Below, one piece after another: positions 9,201 to 16,670 of a stretch of DNA of 64,000 nucleotides. Under the pieces are notes generated by a model. It saw nothing but the letters and a program-made list of their open reading frames with translations, was not told the DNA's origin and searched no databases. This DNA comes from Seonamhaeicola sp. (GTDB lineage: Bacteria > Bacteroidota > Bacteroidia > Flavobacteriales > Flavobacteriaceae), in NCBI RefSeq assembly GCF_028281565.1, contig NZ_JANQJQ010000043.1, positions 1 to 64,000 on the forward strand. Reading direction: 5' to 3'. Position numbers and translations under genes: made by a program. Numbering within the stretch: the stretch's first letter is position 1; each line of letters opens with the position of its first letter.

Positions 9201-9472
9201 GCAACAGCTCCAATGGATGCCGTTACCTCCCGGTCAAAAATGGGTTCCCATTTGATACCTCCGGAAGTAGATTTCCATAAACCGCCTGAAGCCGTTCCGG
9301 CATAAATGATATCGGGGTTTGAGTTTACCACGTCTATGGCTGTAACTCTGCCGGACATACCACCAGGACCTATATTTCGAGGGGTCATATTTTTTAATAA
9401 CTCCATGGAAAGTGTTTGACTAAAGAGCGAAAAAGAAACAAACAGTAAGGCGAAAAAAGGTGTTTTATTCAT
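6260..9472 (-). CDS. Secreted VPS10/BNR-repeat beta-propeller protein
   Basis: 1070 residues with an N-terminal signal peptide (residues 1-18, ending LFSQ). Residues 30-740 contain many BNR/Asp-box repeats of the form S/T-x-DGG-x-x-W (for example SLDGGKNW and TTDGGKTW), which build sortilin-like beta-propellers. A highly acidic Glu/Asp/Lys-rich linker follows at about 790-815. The C-terminal 200 residues are helical. Such proteins are often labelled glycosyl hydrolase or sialidase-like by repeat similarity, but no catalytic set can be assigned here. It is probably periplasmic or surface-exposed. No type IX secretion C-terminal domain is evident. It is a lone gene between repeats and the VWA gene, and its exact function is unknown. 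Confidence 0.85.
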   Translation of the reverse strand: MNKTPFFALLFVSFSLFSQTLSMELLKNMTPRNIGPGGMSGRVTAIDVVNSNPDIIYAGTASGGLWKSTSGGIKWEPIFDREVTASIGAVAIQQSNPSVIWVGTGEGNPRNSLNGGYGLYKSLDGGKNWILMGLEKTRHIHRVVIDPTNPNTVYVAAIGSPWGAHPERGIYKTTDGGKTWNNVLFINTKTGAADLVMDPTNPNKLIAAMWEHKRDPWFFNSGGKGSGLHITHDGGQTWKKVTDEDGFPKGDLGRIGIAIAPNKPDIIYALVEAKKNALYKSEDGGFKWKKINDKKDIGNRPFYYSDIFVDPQNENRVYSVFTYVNVSEDGGKNFRQLMPAYNVDNGIHPDHHAWWIHPTNGNYMIDGNDGGLNITKDGGKTWRFIGNLPLAQFYHISVDNDIPYNVYGGMQDNGSWKGPAYVWKQQGIRNSYWQEISFGDGFDVVPDKEDSRFGWSMSQQGSVVRYDSETGNNYTVKPTHPDGKTNLRFNWNAAISMDPFDSNTIYFGSQFVHKSTDKGLTWTIISDDLTTNDPEKQKQSESGGLTMDATGAENHCTILVIEPAPLEKGLLWVSTDDGRVHITRNGGESYTEVTNNIKGLPAGSWIPQIRASNKNKGEALLIANDYRRFNYTPYAYRTKDYGKTWTRIVDGNDVKSFTLSIVEDLEDPNLLFLGTDDGLYLSLNAGETWTKWTEGFPTVSVKDLVIHPREHDLIIGTFGRAAWVLDDIRPLRAIAKNKQILNQNLELCEPPTAYLAAYQQPTGSRFGGDALYNGNNRKQGVQISYYVKIDKKEKPEEEQDEEGEKEEEDDENLKQAQVKWDSLTMKIYNDDRLIRTLKQKAPKESGIQKWIWLLNEKGSNKASRTINKNAKEPSGVKVKPGTYKIVLHFGDQTSEEMITVKPDPRLNKSERAINDVYNALKDVEKMSQTVADAVKQLVESKQIAETYQSELNKLDKDKYKERINASKEIIKSIDKLLDMYLGKVDKRQGITRNPEMTVTRSINIANSYIKSRQNGLTNTETTLIDHAEKAVKEGLEKTNAFFIGEWNPYKNAMENINASPFKKVKTFTLD

Positions 9473-9577
9473 TTTTGTTAATTTTTTTTCGAAAATAATG
9501 AAAACTTATAACAAGATAATCTAAATAGATGTTAATGTTAAACACTTATGGTATAAAAGTGGTATTTTTATAGGGCT

Positions 9578-10705
9578 ATGAATACTAATAAAACTTTTAG
9601 AAAAGGGTTCGTTTTTAAAACTTATGAAGCACCTCATAAATCACCTTTTGATACACTTTTTGAGATTTTTAAGGAATTAATAACCCACACTTCCGGTGAT
9701 TTTGAGGAAGCCATTAGCTGGTTAAGAGAATTGGATAAGGAATACGAATTAACTACGCCTGATTATACCATTGAAGATTTTATAGAAGATTTAAAAAGGA
9801 AAGGATATTTAAGAGAAGAGATTGACCCGGATGGAAATGGTACACTTGCCATTACCGCAAAAACCGAACGGGCCATTCGTCAACAGGCCTTAGATCAGAT
9901 TTTTGGAAAAATAAAACGTAGCGGGCAGGGTAATCATAAAAGTAAAAGTCCTGGAATAGGTGATGAGCATACCGGGGATTTTAGGAGTTACCAATTCGGG
10001 GATGCTTTGGATAAGGTTTCTATGACCGAAAGCCTGAAAAATGCTCAAATTAATCATGGTATTTCAGATTTTACACTTTCTGAAGACGATTTAGTGGTTG
10101 AAGAAACGTTGCACAAGTCTCAAATGAGTACGGTATTAATGATAGATATCAGCCACAGCATGATTTTGTATGGCGAGGATCGGATTACGCCTGCAAAAAA
10201 AGTAGCAATGGCATTGGCAGAGTTAATTACAACACGTTATCCTAAAGATACTTTAGATATTCTGGTTTTTGGCAATGATGCCTGGCGGATAGACATTAAA
10301 GATCTGCCTTATTTAAAAGTAGGTCCTTATCATACGAACACAGTGGCCGGATTACAATTGGCTATGGATTTGCTGCGACGAAAACGAAACACCAATAAAC
10401 AAATCTTTATGATTACCGATGGTAAACCAAGCTGTTTGCGTTTACCGGATGGGCAGTATTATAAAAACAGCATGGGCTTAGACACACATATAGTTAATAA
10501 ATGTTATATGATGGCGCAACAGGCACGAAAACTACATATTCCCATAACTACTTTTATGATTGCAAGAGACGAATACCTAATGCAGTTTGTTAGGGAGTTT
10601 ACTTATGCAAATCAGGGGAAAGCTTTTTATACTGGCATAAAAGGGCTTGGAGAAATGATCTTTGAAGATTATGAAACTAATAGAAAAAAGAGAATAAAAG
10701 GCTAG
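9578..10705 (+). CDS. VWA-domain protein, partner of a MoxR-type AAA+ ATPase
   Basis: 375 residues. The first 130 form a charged helical region. The von Willebrand A domain spans about 185-370, with an intact MIDAS metal site: DISHS (D-x-S-x-S) and later ITDGKPS. There is no signal peptide or membrane helix, so the protein is probably cytoplasmic. VWA proteins encoded with MoxR-family AAA+ ATPases form chaperone-like pairs that remodel or insert cofactors into client proteins. The partner gene begins at 11592, but 886 bases of repeats and a DUF559 gene now separate them. The client is unknown. Confidence 0.85.
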   Translation: MNTNKTFRKGFVFKTYEAPHKSPFDTLFEIFKELITHTSGDFEEAISWLRELDKEYELTTPDYTIEDFIEDLKRKGYLREEIDPDGNGTLAITAKTERAIRQQALDQIFGKIKRSGQGNHKSKSPGIGDEHTGDFRSYQFGDALDKVSMTESLKNAQINHGISDFTLSEDDLVVEETLHKSQMSTVLMIDISHSMILYGEDRITPAKKVAMALAELITTRYPKDTLDILVFGNDAWRIDIKDLPYLKVGPYHTNTVAGLQLAMDLLRRKRNTNKQIFMITDGKPSCLRLPDGQYYKNSMGLDTHIVNKCYMMAQQARKLHIPITTFMIARDEYLMQFVREFTYANQGKAFYTGIKGLGEMIFEDYETNRKKRIKG

Positions 10706-10713
10706 TAGTTAAA

Positions 10714-10771
10714 GCTCCTCCCTTTTTGAAAGGGAGGTGGATCCCGATGGCAATCGGGATTCGGAGGGTTT
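10714..10771. repeat. Repeat A, copy 1, of the DUF559 unit
   Basis: Contains CTCCTCCCTTTTTGAAAGGG, then ATCCCGATGGCAATCGGGAT and TCGGAGGGTTT. Two nested inverted repeats (CCTCCCTTT/AAAGGGAGG and ATCCCGAT/ATCGGGAT) make a cruciform-like fold. Near-identical copies lie at 10951-11006 and 11480-11537. Confidence 0.85.
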
Positions 10772-10776
10772 ATGAA

Positions 10777-10833
10777 ATAGTATTTGAAAACTTGGCATTG
10801 GTATTTATGGAAATAAAGGGTAGTTTTAAATAA
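10777..10833 (+). pseudogene. Remnant of a DUF559 gene: last 18 codons only
   Basis: Reads IVFENLALVFMEIKGSFK then a stop, matching the C-terminus MIFENLASVFMEIRDNFK of the intact gene at 11014-11373. It begins almost immediately after repeat A copy 1 and runs directly into repeat B copy 1, as the intact gene does. About 300 bases of coding sequence have therefore been lost by internal deletion while both ends stayed in place. Confidence 0.88.
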
Positions 10834-10901
10834 AACTCCTCTTTCTTCCGATTTTAGAAGAAAATCGGAATTCATTCTTCTCTTAGATTTAAGAGGAGAG
10901 C
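10831..10901. repeat. Repeat B, copy 1, downstream of the DUF559 remnant
   Basis: Starts at the stop codon of the remnant: TAAAACTCCTCTTTCTTCCG, then an inner inverted repeat CCGATTTT...AAAATCGG, then ATTCATTCTTCTCTTAG...AAGAGGAGAGC. The ends CTCCTCTT and AAGAGGAG are complementary. A second copy is at 11371-11440. Confidence 0.85.
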
Positions 10902-10950
10902 AAAAAAAGGGGTGAGTCGTTAAAAGAGGTAAAATTGTAATAACACCAGT

Positions 10951-11006
10951 TCCTCCCTTTTTAAAAGGGAGGTGGATCCCGATGATAATCGGGATTCGGA
11001 GGGTTT
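10951..11006. repeat. Repeat A, copy 2, immediately upstream of the intact DUF559 gene
   Basis: Same architecture as copy 1: TCCTCCCTTTTTAAAAGGGA, then GATCCCGATGATAATCGGGA and TTCGGAGGGTTT. It ends 7 bases before the ATG of the DUF559 gene, so it occupies the whole leader of that gene and may influence its expression. Confidence 0.85.
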
Positions 11007-11013
11007 AAAATAA

Positions 11014-11373
11014 ATGAAGAAAAAGATACACACATTAAAACATTTAAAAGAAAAACGAGCTGACTTAAGAAAGACCCTAACTCCTGCAGAGGCTTTTTTA
11101 TGGAAACATTTAAAAGCCAGACAGTTTGAGGGAAGAAGATTTAATAGACAGCATAGTATTAAGAATTATATTGTTGATTTTTATTGTGCAAAAGAAAAAT
11201 TAATAATAGAACTGGACGGAGAGGGGCATACTAATACCTTGGCAGAGGAAAGGGACAGGGAAAGGACAAGAGTTTTAGAAGAGCTCGGATATACAGTGAT
11301 TAGATTTGAAAATAAAATGATATTTGAAAATTTAGCATCGGTGTTTATGGAAATAAGGGATAATTTTAAATAA
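11014..11373 (+). CDS. DUF559 endonuclease-like protein (Vsr/restriction fold)
   Basis: 119 residues matching the DUF559 family, a PD-(D/E)XK-like fold related to very-short-patch-repair endonucleases. Family motifs are visible: LTPAEAFLWKHLK, the F-R-R-Q-H stretch (here FNRQHSI), IVDFYC with the conserved Asp, IIELDGEGH with the E-x-D pair, then RTRVLEELGYTVIRFEN. The biochemical function of the family is not established. It is enclosed by repeat A (upstream) and repeat B (starting at its own stop codon), and a deleted sibling unit lies directly upstream. It interrupts the VWA/AAA+ pair and is unlikely to belong to that system. Confidence 0.88.
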   Translation: MKKKIHTLKHLKEKRADLRKTLTPAEAFLWKHLKARQFEGRRFNRQHSIKNYIVDFYCAKEKLIIELDGEGHTNTLAEERDRERTRVLEELGYTVIRFENKMIFENLASVFMEIRDNFK

Positions 11374-11440
11374 AACTCCTCTTTCTTCCGATTTTAATGA
11401 AAATCGAAATTCATTCTCCTCTTAAATTTAAGAGGAGAGC
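11371..11440. repeat. Repeat B, copy 2, overlapping the stop codon of the DUF559 gene
   Basis: TAAAACTCCTCTTTCTTCCG, then ATTTTAATGAAAATCG and TTCATTCTCCTCTTAAATTT, closing AAGAGGAGAGC. It begins exactly at the TAA stop, as copy 1 does at the remnant. Complementary ends (CTCCTCTT/AAGAGGAG) suggest a hairpin that may end transcription. Confidence 0.85.
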
Positions 11441-11479
11441 CAAAGAGTAATCAAAAGGCTTAAACTTGAAATAGTTTCG

Positions 11480-11537
11480 GCTCCTCCCTTATTTTTAAGG
11501 GAGGTGGATTCCGATAGTGATCGGAATTCGGAGGGTT
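11480..11537. repeat. Repeat A, copy 3, downstream of the DUF559 unit
   Basis: GCTCCTCCCTTATTTTTAAGG, then GATTCCGATAGTGATCGGAATT and CGGAGGGTT. It is more diverged than copies 1 and 2, but changes in the inner stem are compensated (ATTCCGAT paired with ATCGGAAT), suggesting that the fold is maintained. It lies 55 bases before the AAA+ gene start. Confidence 0.82.
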
Positions 11538-11591
11538 GAAAAATAAAGAAGATACAGCAGAAAAATCAAGCTTTTAAAAAGGGAGCGACAT

Positions 11592-13052
11592 ATGAAACAC
11601 ATCAAAACACTAGGAGCATTAAAAAAAGAGGGATATCAATCAAAGTCAATCAAAGACGAATTACGGGATAACCTTATTGAAAAAATAAAAAATAAAGAAA
11701 CCGCTTTTGAAGGTGTTCACGGTTATGAAAATACCGTAATACCCGAGTTAGAGCGCGCTATTTTGTCACGGCACAATATTAACTTACTTGGATTACGGGG
11801 GCAGGCAAAAACACGCCTGGCACGCTTGATGTTGAATTTACTGGATGAATATATCCCTTTTGTAGGGGGCTCTGAAGTGAATGATGACCCTTTTAACCCA
11901 ATATCCAGATATGCCATTGAATTAATTAAAGAAAAAGGAGATGATACCCCGATTTCCTGGCTACATAGAAGCGAACGTTTTGCGGAAAAACTAGCTACTC
12001 CTGATGTTACGGTAGCCGATATTATTGGAGATGTGGACCCTATTAAAGCAGCAAATTTAAAATTAAGTTATGCTGATGACCGCGTGATTCATTACGGTAT
12101 GATCCCGAGAGCAAACCGATGTATCTTTGTGATCAACGAATTACCCGATCTACAGGCCAGAATTCAGGTAGCCTTATTTAATATTCTGCAGGAAGGTGAC
12201 ATTCAAATAAGAGGGTTTAAAGTCAGGTTACCTTTGGATATTCAATTTTTATTTACAGCAAACCCCGAAGATTATACCAACCGGGGTAGTATAGTCACCC
12301 CATTAAAAGATAGAATTGGGTCACAAATATTAACGCATTACCCGGAGGATATAGAAACAGCACGTTTAATTACAGCGCAGGAAGCCAATTTAGTGGAAAG
12401 TCAGAAAGCCCATGTTATGGTTCCCGATTTGGCCAAGGACCTGTTAGAGCAAATCGTATTTGAAGCTCGAGAAAGTGACTATATAGATATCAAGAGTGGC
12501 GTCAGTGTGAGATTGAGTATAACAGCTTTTGAAAATTTATTGAGTACGGCAGAACGCAGAGCCTTATTGGCAGGAGATGAAAATACCATATTGCGGTTGA
12601 GTGATTTTGTTGGTGTGATTCCTTCCATTACGGGAAAAGTAGAATTGGTATATGAAGGCGAGCAGGAGGGTGCAGCTGTAATTGCTTATAATTTAATTGG
12701 TGAAGCGGTAAAAAGTTTGTTTTCGGAGTACTTTCCAAAAATTGAAAAACTGAAAAAGCAGGACGAAGAAACACCATATGATGATATTATATCGTGGTTT
12801 TTTAATCAAAAAGAGGGGTTTGAATTGCTGGATGATTTAAGGGATAAAGAATACCAGGGGCTCCTGGAAAATATTACACCTCTCGATGATCTGCTGGGGA
12901 AATATCAACCTAATTTAAAAAGAGAGGACAGCTTTTTTGTTAAAGAATTTGTGCTTTGGGCCCTGGCAGAATACAAGCAGTTGAGTAAACATAGATTTTC
13001 AAAAGGTATGAAGTTTAAAGATCCGTATGGGAGTTTTATTAGCAGGATTTAA
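11592..13052 (+). CDS. MoxR/magnesium-chelatase-type AAA+ ATPase
   Basis: 486 residues with an AAA+ domain at about 40-270 and a helical C-terminal half. The P-loop is G67-L-R-G-Q-A-K73-T74, with Ala where the third Gly is usual. The Walker B segment is CIFVINE (N182-E183) instead of hhhhDE. A sensor-1-like FTANPEDYTNRG follows. These atypical residues occur in a conserved subgroup of chelatase-like ATPases, so the protein is probably active, but that needs testing. It pairs with the VWA protein at 9578-10705. Its stop codon abuts the stop codon of the convergent gene at 13053 with no spacer. Confidence 0.85.
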   Translation: MKHIKTLGALKKEGYQSKSIKDELRDNLIEKIKNKETAFEGVHGYENTVIPELERAILSRHNINLLGLRGQAKTRLARLMLNLLDEYIPFVGGSEVNDDPFNPISRYAIELIKEKGDDTPISWLHRSERFAEKLATPDVTVADIIGDVDPIKAANLKLSYADDRVIHYGMIPRANRCIFVINELPDLQARIQVALFNILQEGDIQIRGFKVRLPLDIQFLFTANPEDYTNRGSIVTPLKDRIGSQILTHYPEDIETARLITAQEANLVESQKAHVMVPDLAKDLLEQIVFEARESDYIDIKSGVSVRLSITAFENLLSTAERRALLAGDENTILRLSDFVGVIPSITGKVELVYEGEQEGAAVIAYNLIGEAVKSLFSEYFPKIEKLKKQDEETPYDDIISWFFNQKEGFELLDDLRDKEYQGLLENITPLDDLLGKYQPNLKREDSFFVKEFVLWALAEYKQLSKHRFSKGMKFKDPYGSFISRI

Positions 13053-13628
13053 CTAATAGTTGCCTCTGCTTTTAACATTGGCTTTGCAAAGCCTGATAAT
13101 TTCTGAAATTCGTTTTTGTTTGGTTTCTTGCCGTTTGGCACTATACACCCAGGATAGATACCCTTTTCTGTAGCCTTTTGAAAAGTTTTTATAGTTTTCA
13201 AAGGCTTCAGGATTTTTGTCAAAAGCTTCCTGTAAGGCTTCCGGTATGATCTCATTTTCAATGGCATCAGCAGCTGTCCAACTACCATTCTGTTTTGCAA
13301 TTTCAATAGATCTATAACCGGACTCATGAATTAACCCTGTTTGTTCAAGTTCTTGTATATAACGTTTATTAAGGGCACTCCAATTGCTTTTCGGGTTTCT
13401 TTTGCAGAAATATTGCCGGCGCTTACCATTACCTAAGCTTTTTACAGTGGAATCTATCCAGCCAAAACAAAGTGCCACTTTAACGGCTTCTTCCCATCGC
13501 ATGGTGGGAATATTCACTTCGAGCTTGTAAAAGATGAGGTAGATAGCATCATGTTTATCATGATTTTTTAAAAGCCAGTCATACCAATCGGTATCGCGTT
13601 CAAAATAAAGTTCCGGTAAATCTTTCAC
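13053..13628 (-). CDS. YdeI/OmpD-associated family protein
   Basis: 191-residue soluble protein of the YdeI family. Typical segments are YLIFYK, RWEEAVKVALCFGWIDSTVK, RRQYFCKRNPKSNWSALNKRYI, and the C-terminal KGYRKGYLSWVYSAKRQETKQKRISEII stretch. Members are annotated as OmpD-associated or bacteriocin-protection proteins, but their biochemical role is not settled. It starts with GTG at 13628, directly upstream of the MKDLPELYF-like N-terminus. It lies 4 bases after the M1 peptidase stop and could be cotranscribed with it. Confidence 0.8.
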   Translation of the reverse strand: MKDLPELYFERDTDWYDWLLKNHDKHDAIYLIFYKLEVNIPTMRWEEAVKVALCFGWIDSTVKSLGNGKRRQYFCKRNPKSNWSALNKRYIQELEQTGLIHESGYRSIEIAKQNGSWTAADAIENEIIPEALQEAFDKNPEAFENYKNFSKGYRKGYLSWVYSAKRQETKQKRISEIIRLCKANVKSRGNY

Positions 13629-13632
13629 ACGT

Positions 13633-15273
13633 TTAAAGTTTTTTAGATTCTACATAAAAATCAGGGTCAACTTCAAAAGATTCAATTGGGTTTTCAATAG
13701 CAAGTGTATGCCATTTTGCTTTAGGATATAACCACTGTTCTTTATCATTGACCTTAATCTGAACAGGCATATCAAATTTTTCAATAATGTTGGTCCAGCG
13801 GTATTTTAGGTTTTTACCATCAATTTGGTATTCCAGAGTTGGAATTTTAGTTGTTCTTAAATACTGGTTGAAAAATTCGGTTAAGTCATAACCTGTTTGT
13901 TCGCTTATATAATCTTCTATTTGCCGGGTAGTTACTGTTTGGTGATAAAACGTTGTATTCAACCCAATTAATATTTTACGCCATTTTTCATCGTCTTCAA
14001 TGAGCTGTCTTAATGTGTGTAACATATTAGCACCTTTATAGTACATGTCTCCGGAGCCTTCATGATTAACGTCGTAATGCCCAATAATAGGGCGGTCATT
14101 TCTAATAGCTCTTCGGGTTCCGATAACATATTCAGCTGAAGCTTGTTTACCGTAGTAATAATCTAAAAACAGATTTTCAGAGTAGGCCGTAAAGCTTTCA
14201 TGTATCCACATATCGGCAATGTCTTTATTGGTGATGTTGTTGGCAAACCACTCATGACCGGCTTCGTGAATGATAATGAAATCGAATTTTAAACCCCAGC
14301 CCGTTCCTGATAGATCATTTCCCAAATAGCCTTTTTTATACTGGTTACCATAGGTCACAGAACTTTGGTGTTCCATTCCCAGGTAAGGCACTTCTACCAG
14401 TTTAAAACTATCGGCATAAAACGGATATTGGCCAAACCAGTGCTCAAAAGCTTTCATCATTTTAGGGGCATCTTTAAAATGTTCTTTAGCTTTTTCAAGG
14501 TTATCTCTTAAAACATAATAGTCCATATCAAGAGGTCCCGCCATGCCATCATAGACTTCGGAGAAATTCACATAATCTCCTATATTGATATTGACGCCAT
14601 AGTTATTAATGGGATTTTTAACTATCCAGCGGTAAGTTTTAGTATCTCCATATTGTTCAACACTTCTCAATCTTCCGTTAGAAACATTCGTTAGGTCTTT
14701 TGGGACGTTTACACTAATGAGCATGCTATCAACTTCATCGGACATATGATCTTTACAGGGCCACCAAACACTGGCGCCCAAACCCTGACATGACGATGCC
14801 ACAAAATGGTTGCCGTTATCATCTTTATCCCAGGATATACCACCATCCCATGGTGCTCTAACGGCTTCTCTGGGGTTACCTTCATAGTATACATCTAATG
14901 CATTGACGGTTCCCACATCCTGAGGTTTATTCAATGTTATAAAATGAGCATTGCCATCGTGTTCAATTGCTAATGCTTCGCCATTTTGAATAGCTTTAGT
15001 CAGTTTTAAAGGTGGTTGCAAGTCTATCTGTATAACCGAATGATGCTTTAAAACTTTATACTGAATCGTATTTTTGCCGGAAATGAATTTTTTATCCGGA
15101 TCAACTTTAATATCCAAATGATAATAGGTTAAATCCCACCAGGCACGCTCCGGAGTAACGGAACCTCTTAAAGTGTCTTGTCTTGTGAAATTTTCCTTTT
15201 CGGATAGTAATTGAGCATTGGTAAAACCAAATGACAATAGCGCTAAGAGGAAGGAAAGTAAAAAAGTCTTCAT
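13633..15273 (-). CDS. Secreted M1-family aminopeptidase-like metallopeptidase
   Basis: 546 residues with a signal peptide (1-20, ending TNAQ). An N-terminal M1 beta-sandwich is followed by the catalytic domain with the zinc site HEAGH-x18-E (near residue 338; WIHESF supplies the Glu) and a downstream MYYKGANML that holds the catalytic Tyr. The usual GxMEN substrate motif appears as LGMEHQSS, with His in place of Asn. It lacks the large C-terminal helical domain of PepN, so it belongs to the short M1 group common in Bacteroidota. It probably trims peptides in the periplasm or outside the cell, together with the adjacent M28 peptidase. Confidence 0.92.
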   Translation of the reverse strand: MKTFLLSFLLALLSFGFTNAQLLSEKENFTRQDTLRGSVTPERAWWDLTYYHLDIKVDPDKKFISGKNTIQYKVLKHHSVIQIDLQPPLKLTKAIQNGEALAIEHDGNAHFITLNKPQDVGTVNALDVYYEGNPREAVRAPWDGGISWDKDDNGNHFVASSCQGLGASVWWPCKDHMSDEVDSMLISVNVPKDLTNVSNGRLRSVEQYGDTKTYRWIVKNPINNYGVNINIGDYVNFSEVYDGMAGPLDMDYYVLRDNLEKAKEHFKDAPKMMKAFEHWFGQYPFYADSFKLVEVPYLGMEHQSSVTYGNQYKKGYLGNDLSGTGWGLKFDFIIIHEAGHEWFANNITNKDIADMWIHESFTAYSENLFLDYYYGKQASAEYVIGTRRAIRNDRPIIGHYDVNHEGSGDMYYKGANMLHTLRQLIEDDEKWRKILIGLNTTFYHQTVTTRQIEDYISEQTGYDLTEFFNQYLRTTKIPTLEYQIDGKNLKYRWTNIIEKFDMPVQIKVNDKEQWLYPKAKWHTLAIENPIESFEVDPDFYVESKKL

Positions 15274-15335
15274 ACAATGAATTTTCTCAAAATTACCTAA
15301 AAGCCAAAAGTTTTTAGTTAATATTTACTTAATGT

Positions 15336-16670
15336 TTAATCCCTGAAAACAGCATTGGGAAAGGCTACCACACTTTCATATCCGTTTTCTCCAACCGATG
15401 CAATACCGAAAAAATAATTGTCAATAACAATGCCATCTAAAGTATATTCTGAAACGTTACCAACATATTTGCTATGGTCCCAGGTGGGAGAGGTGGTGTC
15501 TCTCCAGTAGATTTTATAACCAGTAGCACCGTCAACCTTGTCCCATTTAAATTTGGCCGATGGTTGCACAATACCTCCAATGGCAACTTTATCCGGCGCC
15601 GGAGGCGCAGAGGCTAAACTTGCTAAATTGATGGCATTGACAGCGGTTAGTTTTTTAGCATAGTCAAAATTGACATGTTCAATAACGTCCCCGTATTTAA
15701 TCCCGTTTTCTTCACGGATATCCTGGTGTTGCTGGTTGTAATTCTCATGAGCCTCCATAATTCGCACGCCGGCATATCCCAAGTCATTAAACGGGCGATG
15801 GTGCCCGCCACGGCCAAACCTGTCTAATCGGTATACCATCATAGGATTCATTTCAGGCATATAGGTTCGTGTGGTTTTATGAATGTAACGTGCTAACTGA
15901 CGCGAAATACCATCCACTTCACCGCCAAAGAAGCGGCGCATTTTTCGTTGGCGCTCCGTTTCAGTAGGAGGCACCGGTTCAGAGAAAATCCTAAAGGTCC
16001 GGTTGTCAATCACACCATCGACGCCTTTAATATTTCCAATCATATCATTGTTCAAAACCCCAATAATATCCCAGTTATTTTCTTTGGCGTAATTGGCTAA
16101 GCCGGCACCACCGAATAAGCCTTGTTCTTCACCTGATAAACCAACGTAAACAATACTGCTTTCAAATTTGTAATTCGTTAAAACACGGGCTGCCTCCATT
16201 GTCCCTGCCATACCCGAGGCGTTATCGTTAGCACCCGGAGCATCTATGGTGAAATCCATTGTATTACTGGCCCTGGAATCAATATCACCACTCATAATGA
16301 CATACCTGTTAGGATATTTAGTACCACGCTGGACAGCCACAACATTTACTACCCAGGCGTCATGAGGGACTCTGTCATTACCTTCTTTGGTAACAAAATC
16401 TTTTTGATAAAAAACGTCCAAACAATTATTGCAGTTTTTTGATATGGTTTCAAACTCTTGTTTTATCCAGCGCCTTGCGGCACCAATGCCCCTGGTTTCG
16501 GATATGGTGTCGCTAAAAGTGTTTCTAGTACCAAAATCAGCCAAAGTTTGAATGTCTTTTTCAATGCTTTGGGCCGAAACGGCATCAATGATTTCATAAA
16601 GTTGAGTGTTTGATTGACCATAAAATGAAATCGTAGTGGTCATAACAACGATTAGAAAATAATATTTCAT
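15336..16670 (-). CDS. Secreted M28-family zinc peptidase with C-terminal FnIII-like domain
   Basis: 444 residues: signal peptide (1-18), M28 catalytic domain (about 35-335), then a fibronectin III-like domain (about 350-440, with YKIYWRDT). Zinc-site segments visible are MSGDIDSR, DAPGANDNASG, GLSGEEQGLFG, GVLNNDMIGN, and a late GGHHRPFND. In classical M28 enzymes the first ligand is His (GHYDS); here it is Asp (GDIDS), while the remaining ligands look present. It is probably an aminopeptidase acting outside the cytoplasm. Its start codon abuts the stop of the upstream DUF6265 gene, so the two are cotranscribed. Confidence 0.9.
   Translation of the reverse strand: MKYYFLIVVMTTTISFYGQSNTQLYEIIDAVSAQSIEKDIQTLADFGTRNTFSDTISETRGIGAARRWIKQEFETISKNCNNCLDVFYQKDFVTKEGNDRVPHDAWVVNVVAVQRGTKYPNRYVIMSGDIDSRASNTMDFTIDAPGANDNASGMAGTMEAARVLTNYKFESSIVYVGLSGEEQGLFGGAGLANYAKENNWDIIGVLNNDMIGNIKGVDGVIDNRTFRIFSEPVPPTETERQRKMRRFFGGEVDGISRQLARYIHKTTRTYMPEMNPMMVYRLDRFGRGGHHRPFNDLGYAGVRIMEAHENYNQQHQDIREENGIKYGDVIEHVNFDYAKKLTAVNAINLASLASAPPAPDKVAIGGIVQPSAKFKWDKVDGATGYKIYWRDTTSPTWDHSKYVGNVSEYTLDGIVIDNYFFGIASVGENGYESVVAFPNAVFRD

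Noticed and set aside
10714-11537. CRISPR-like array from three copies of repeat A
   Set aside because: Intervals between copies are unequal (about 236 and 530 bases), contain coding sequence, and no cas genes are present.
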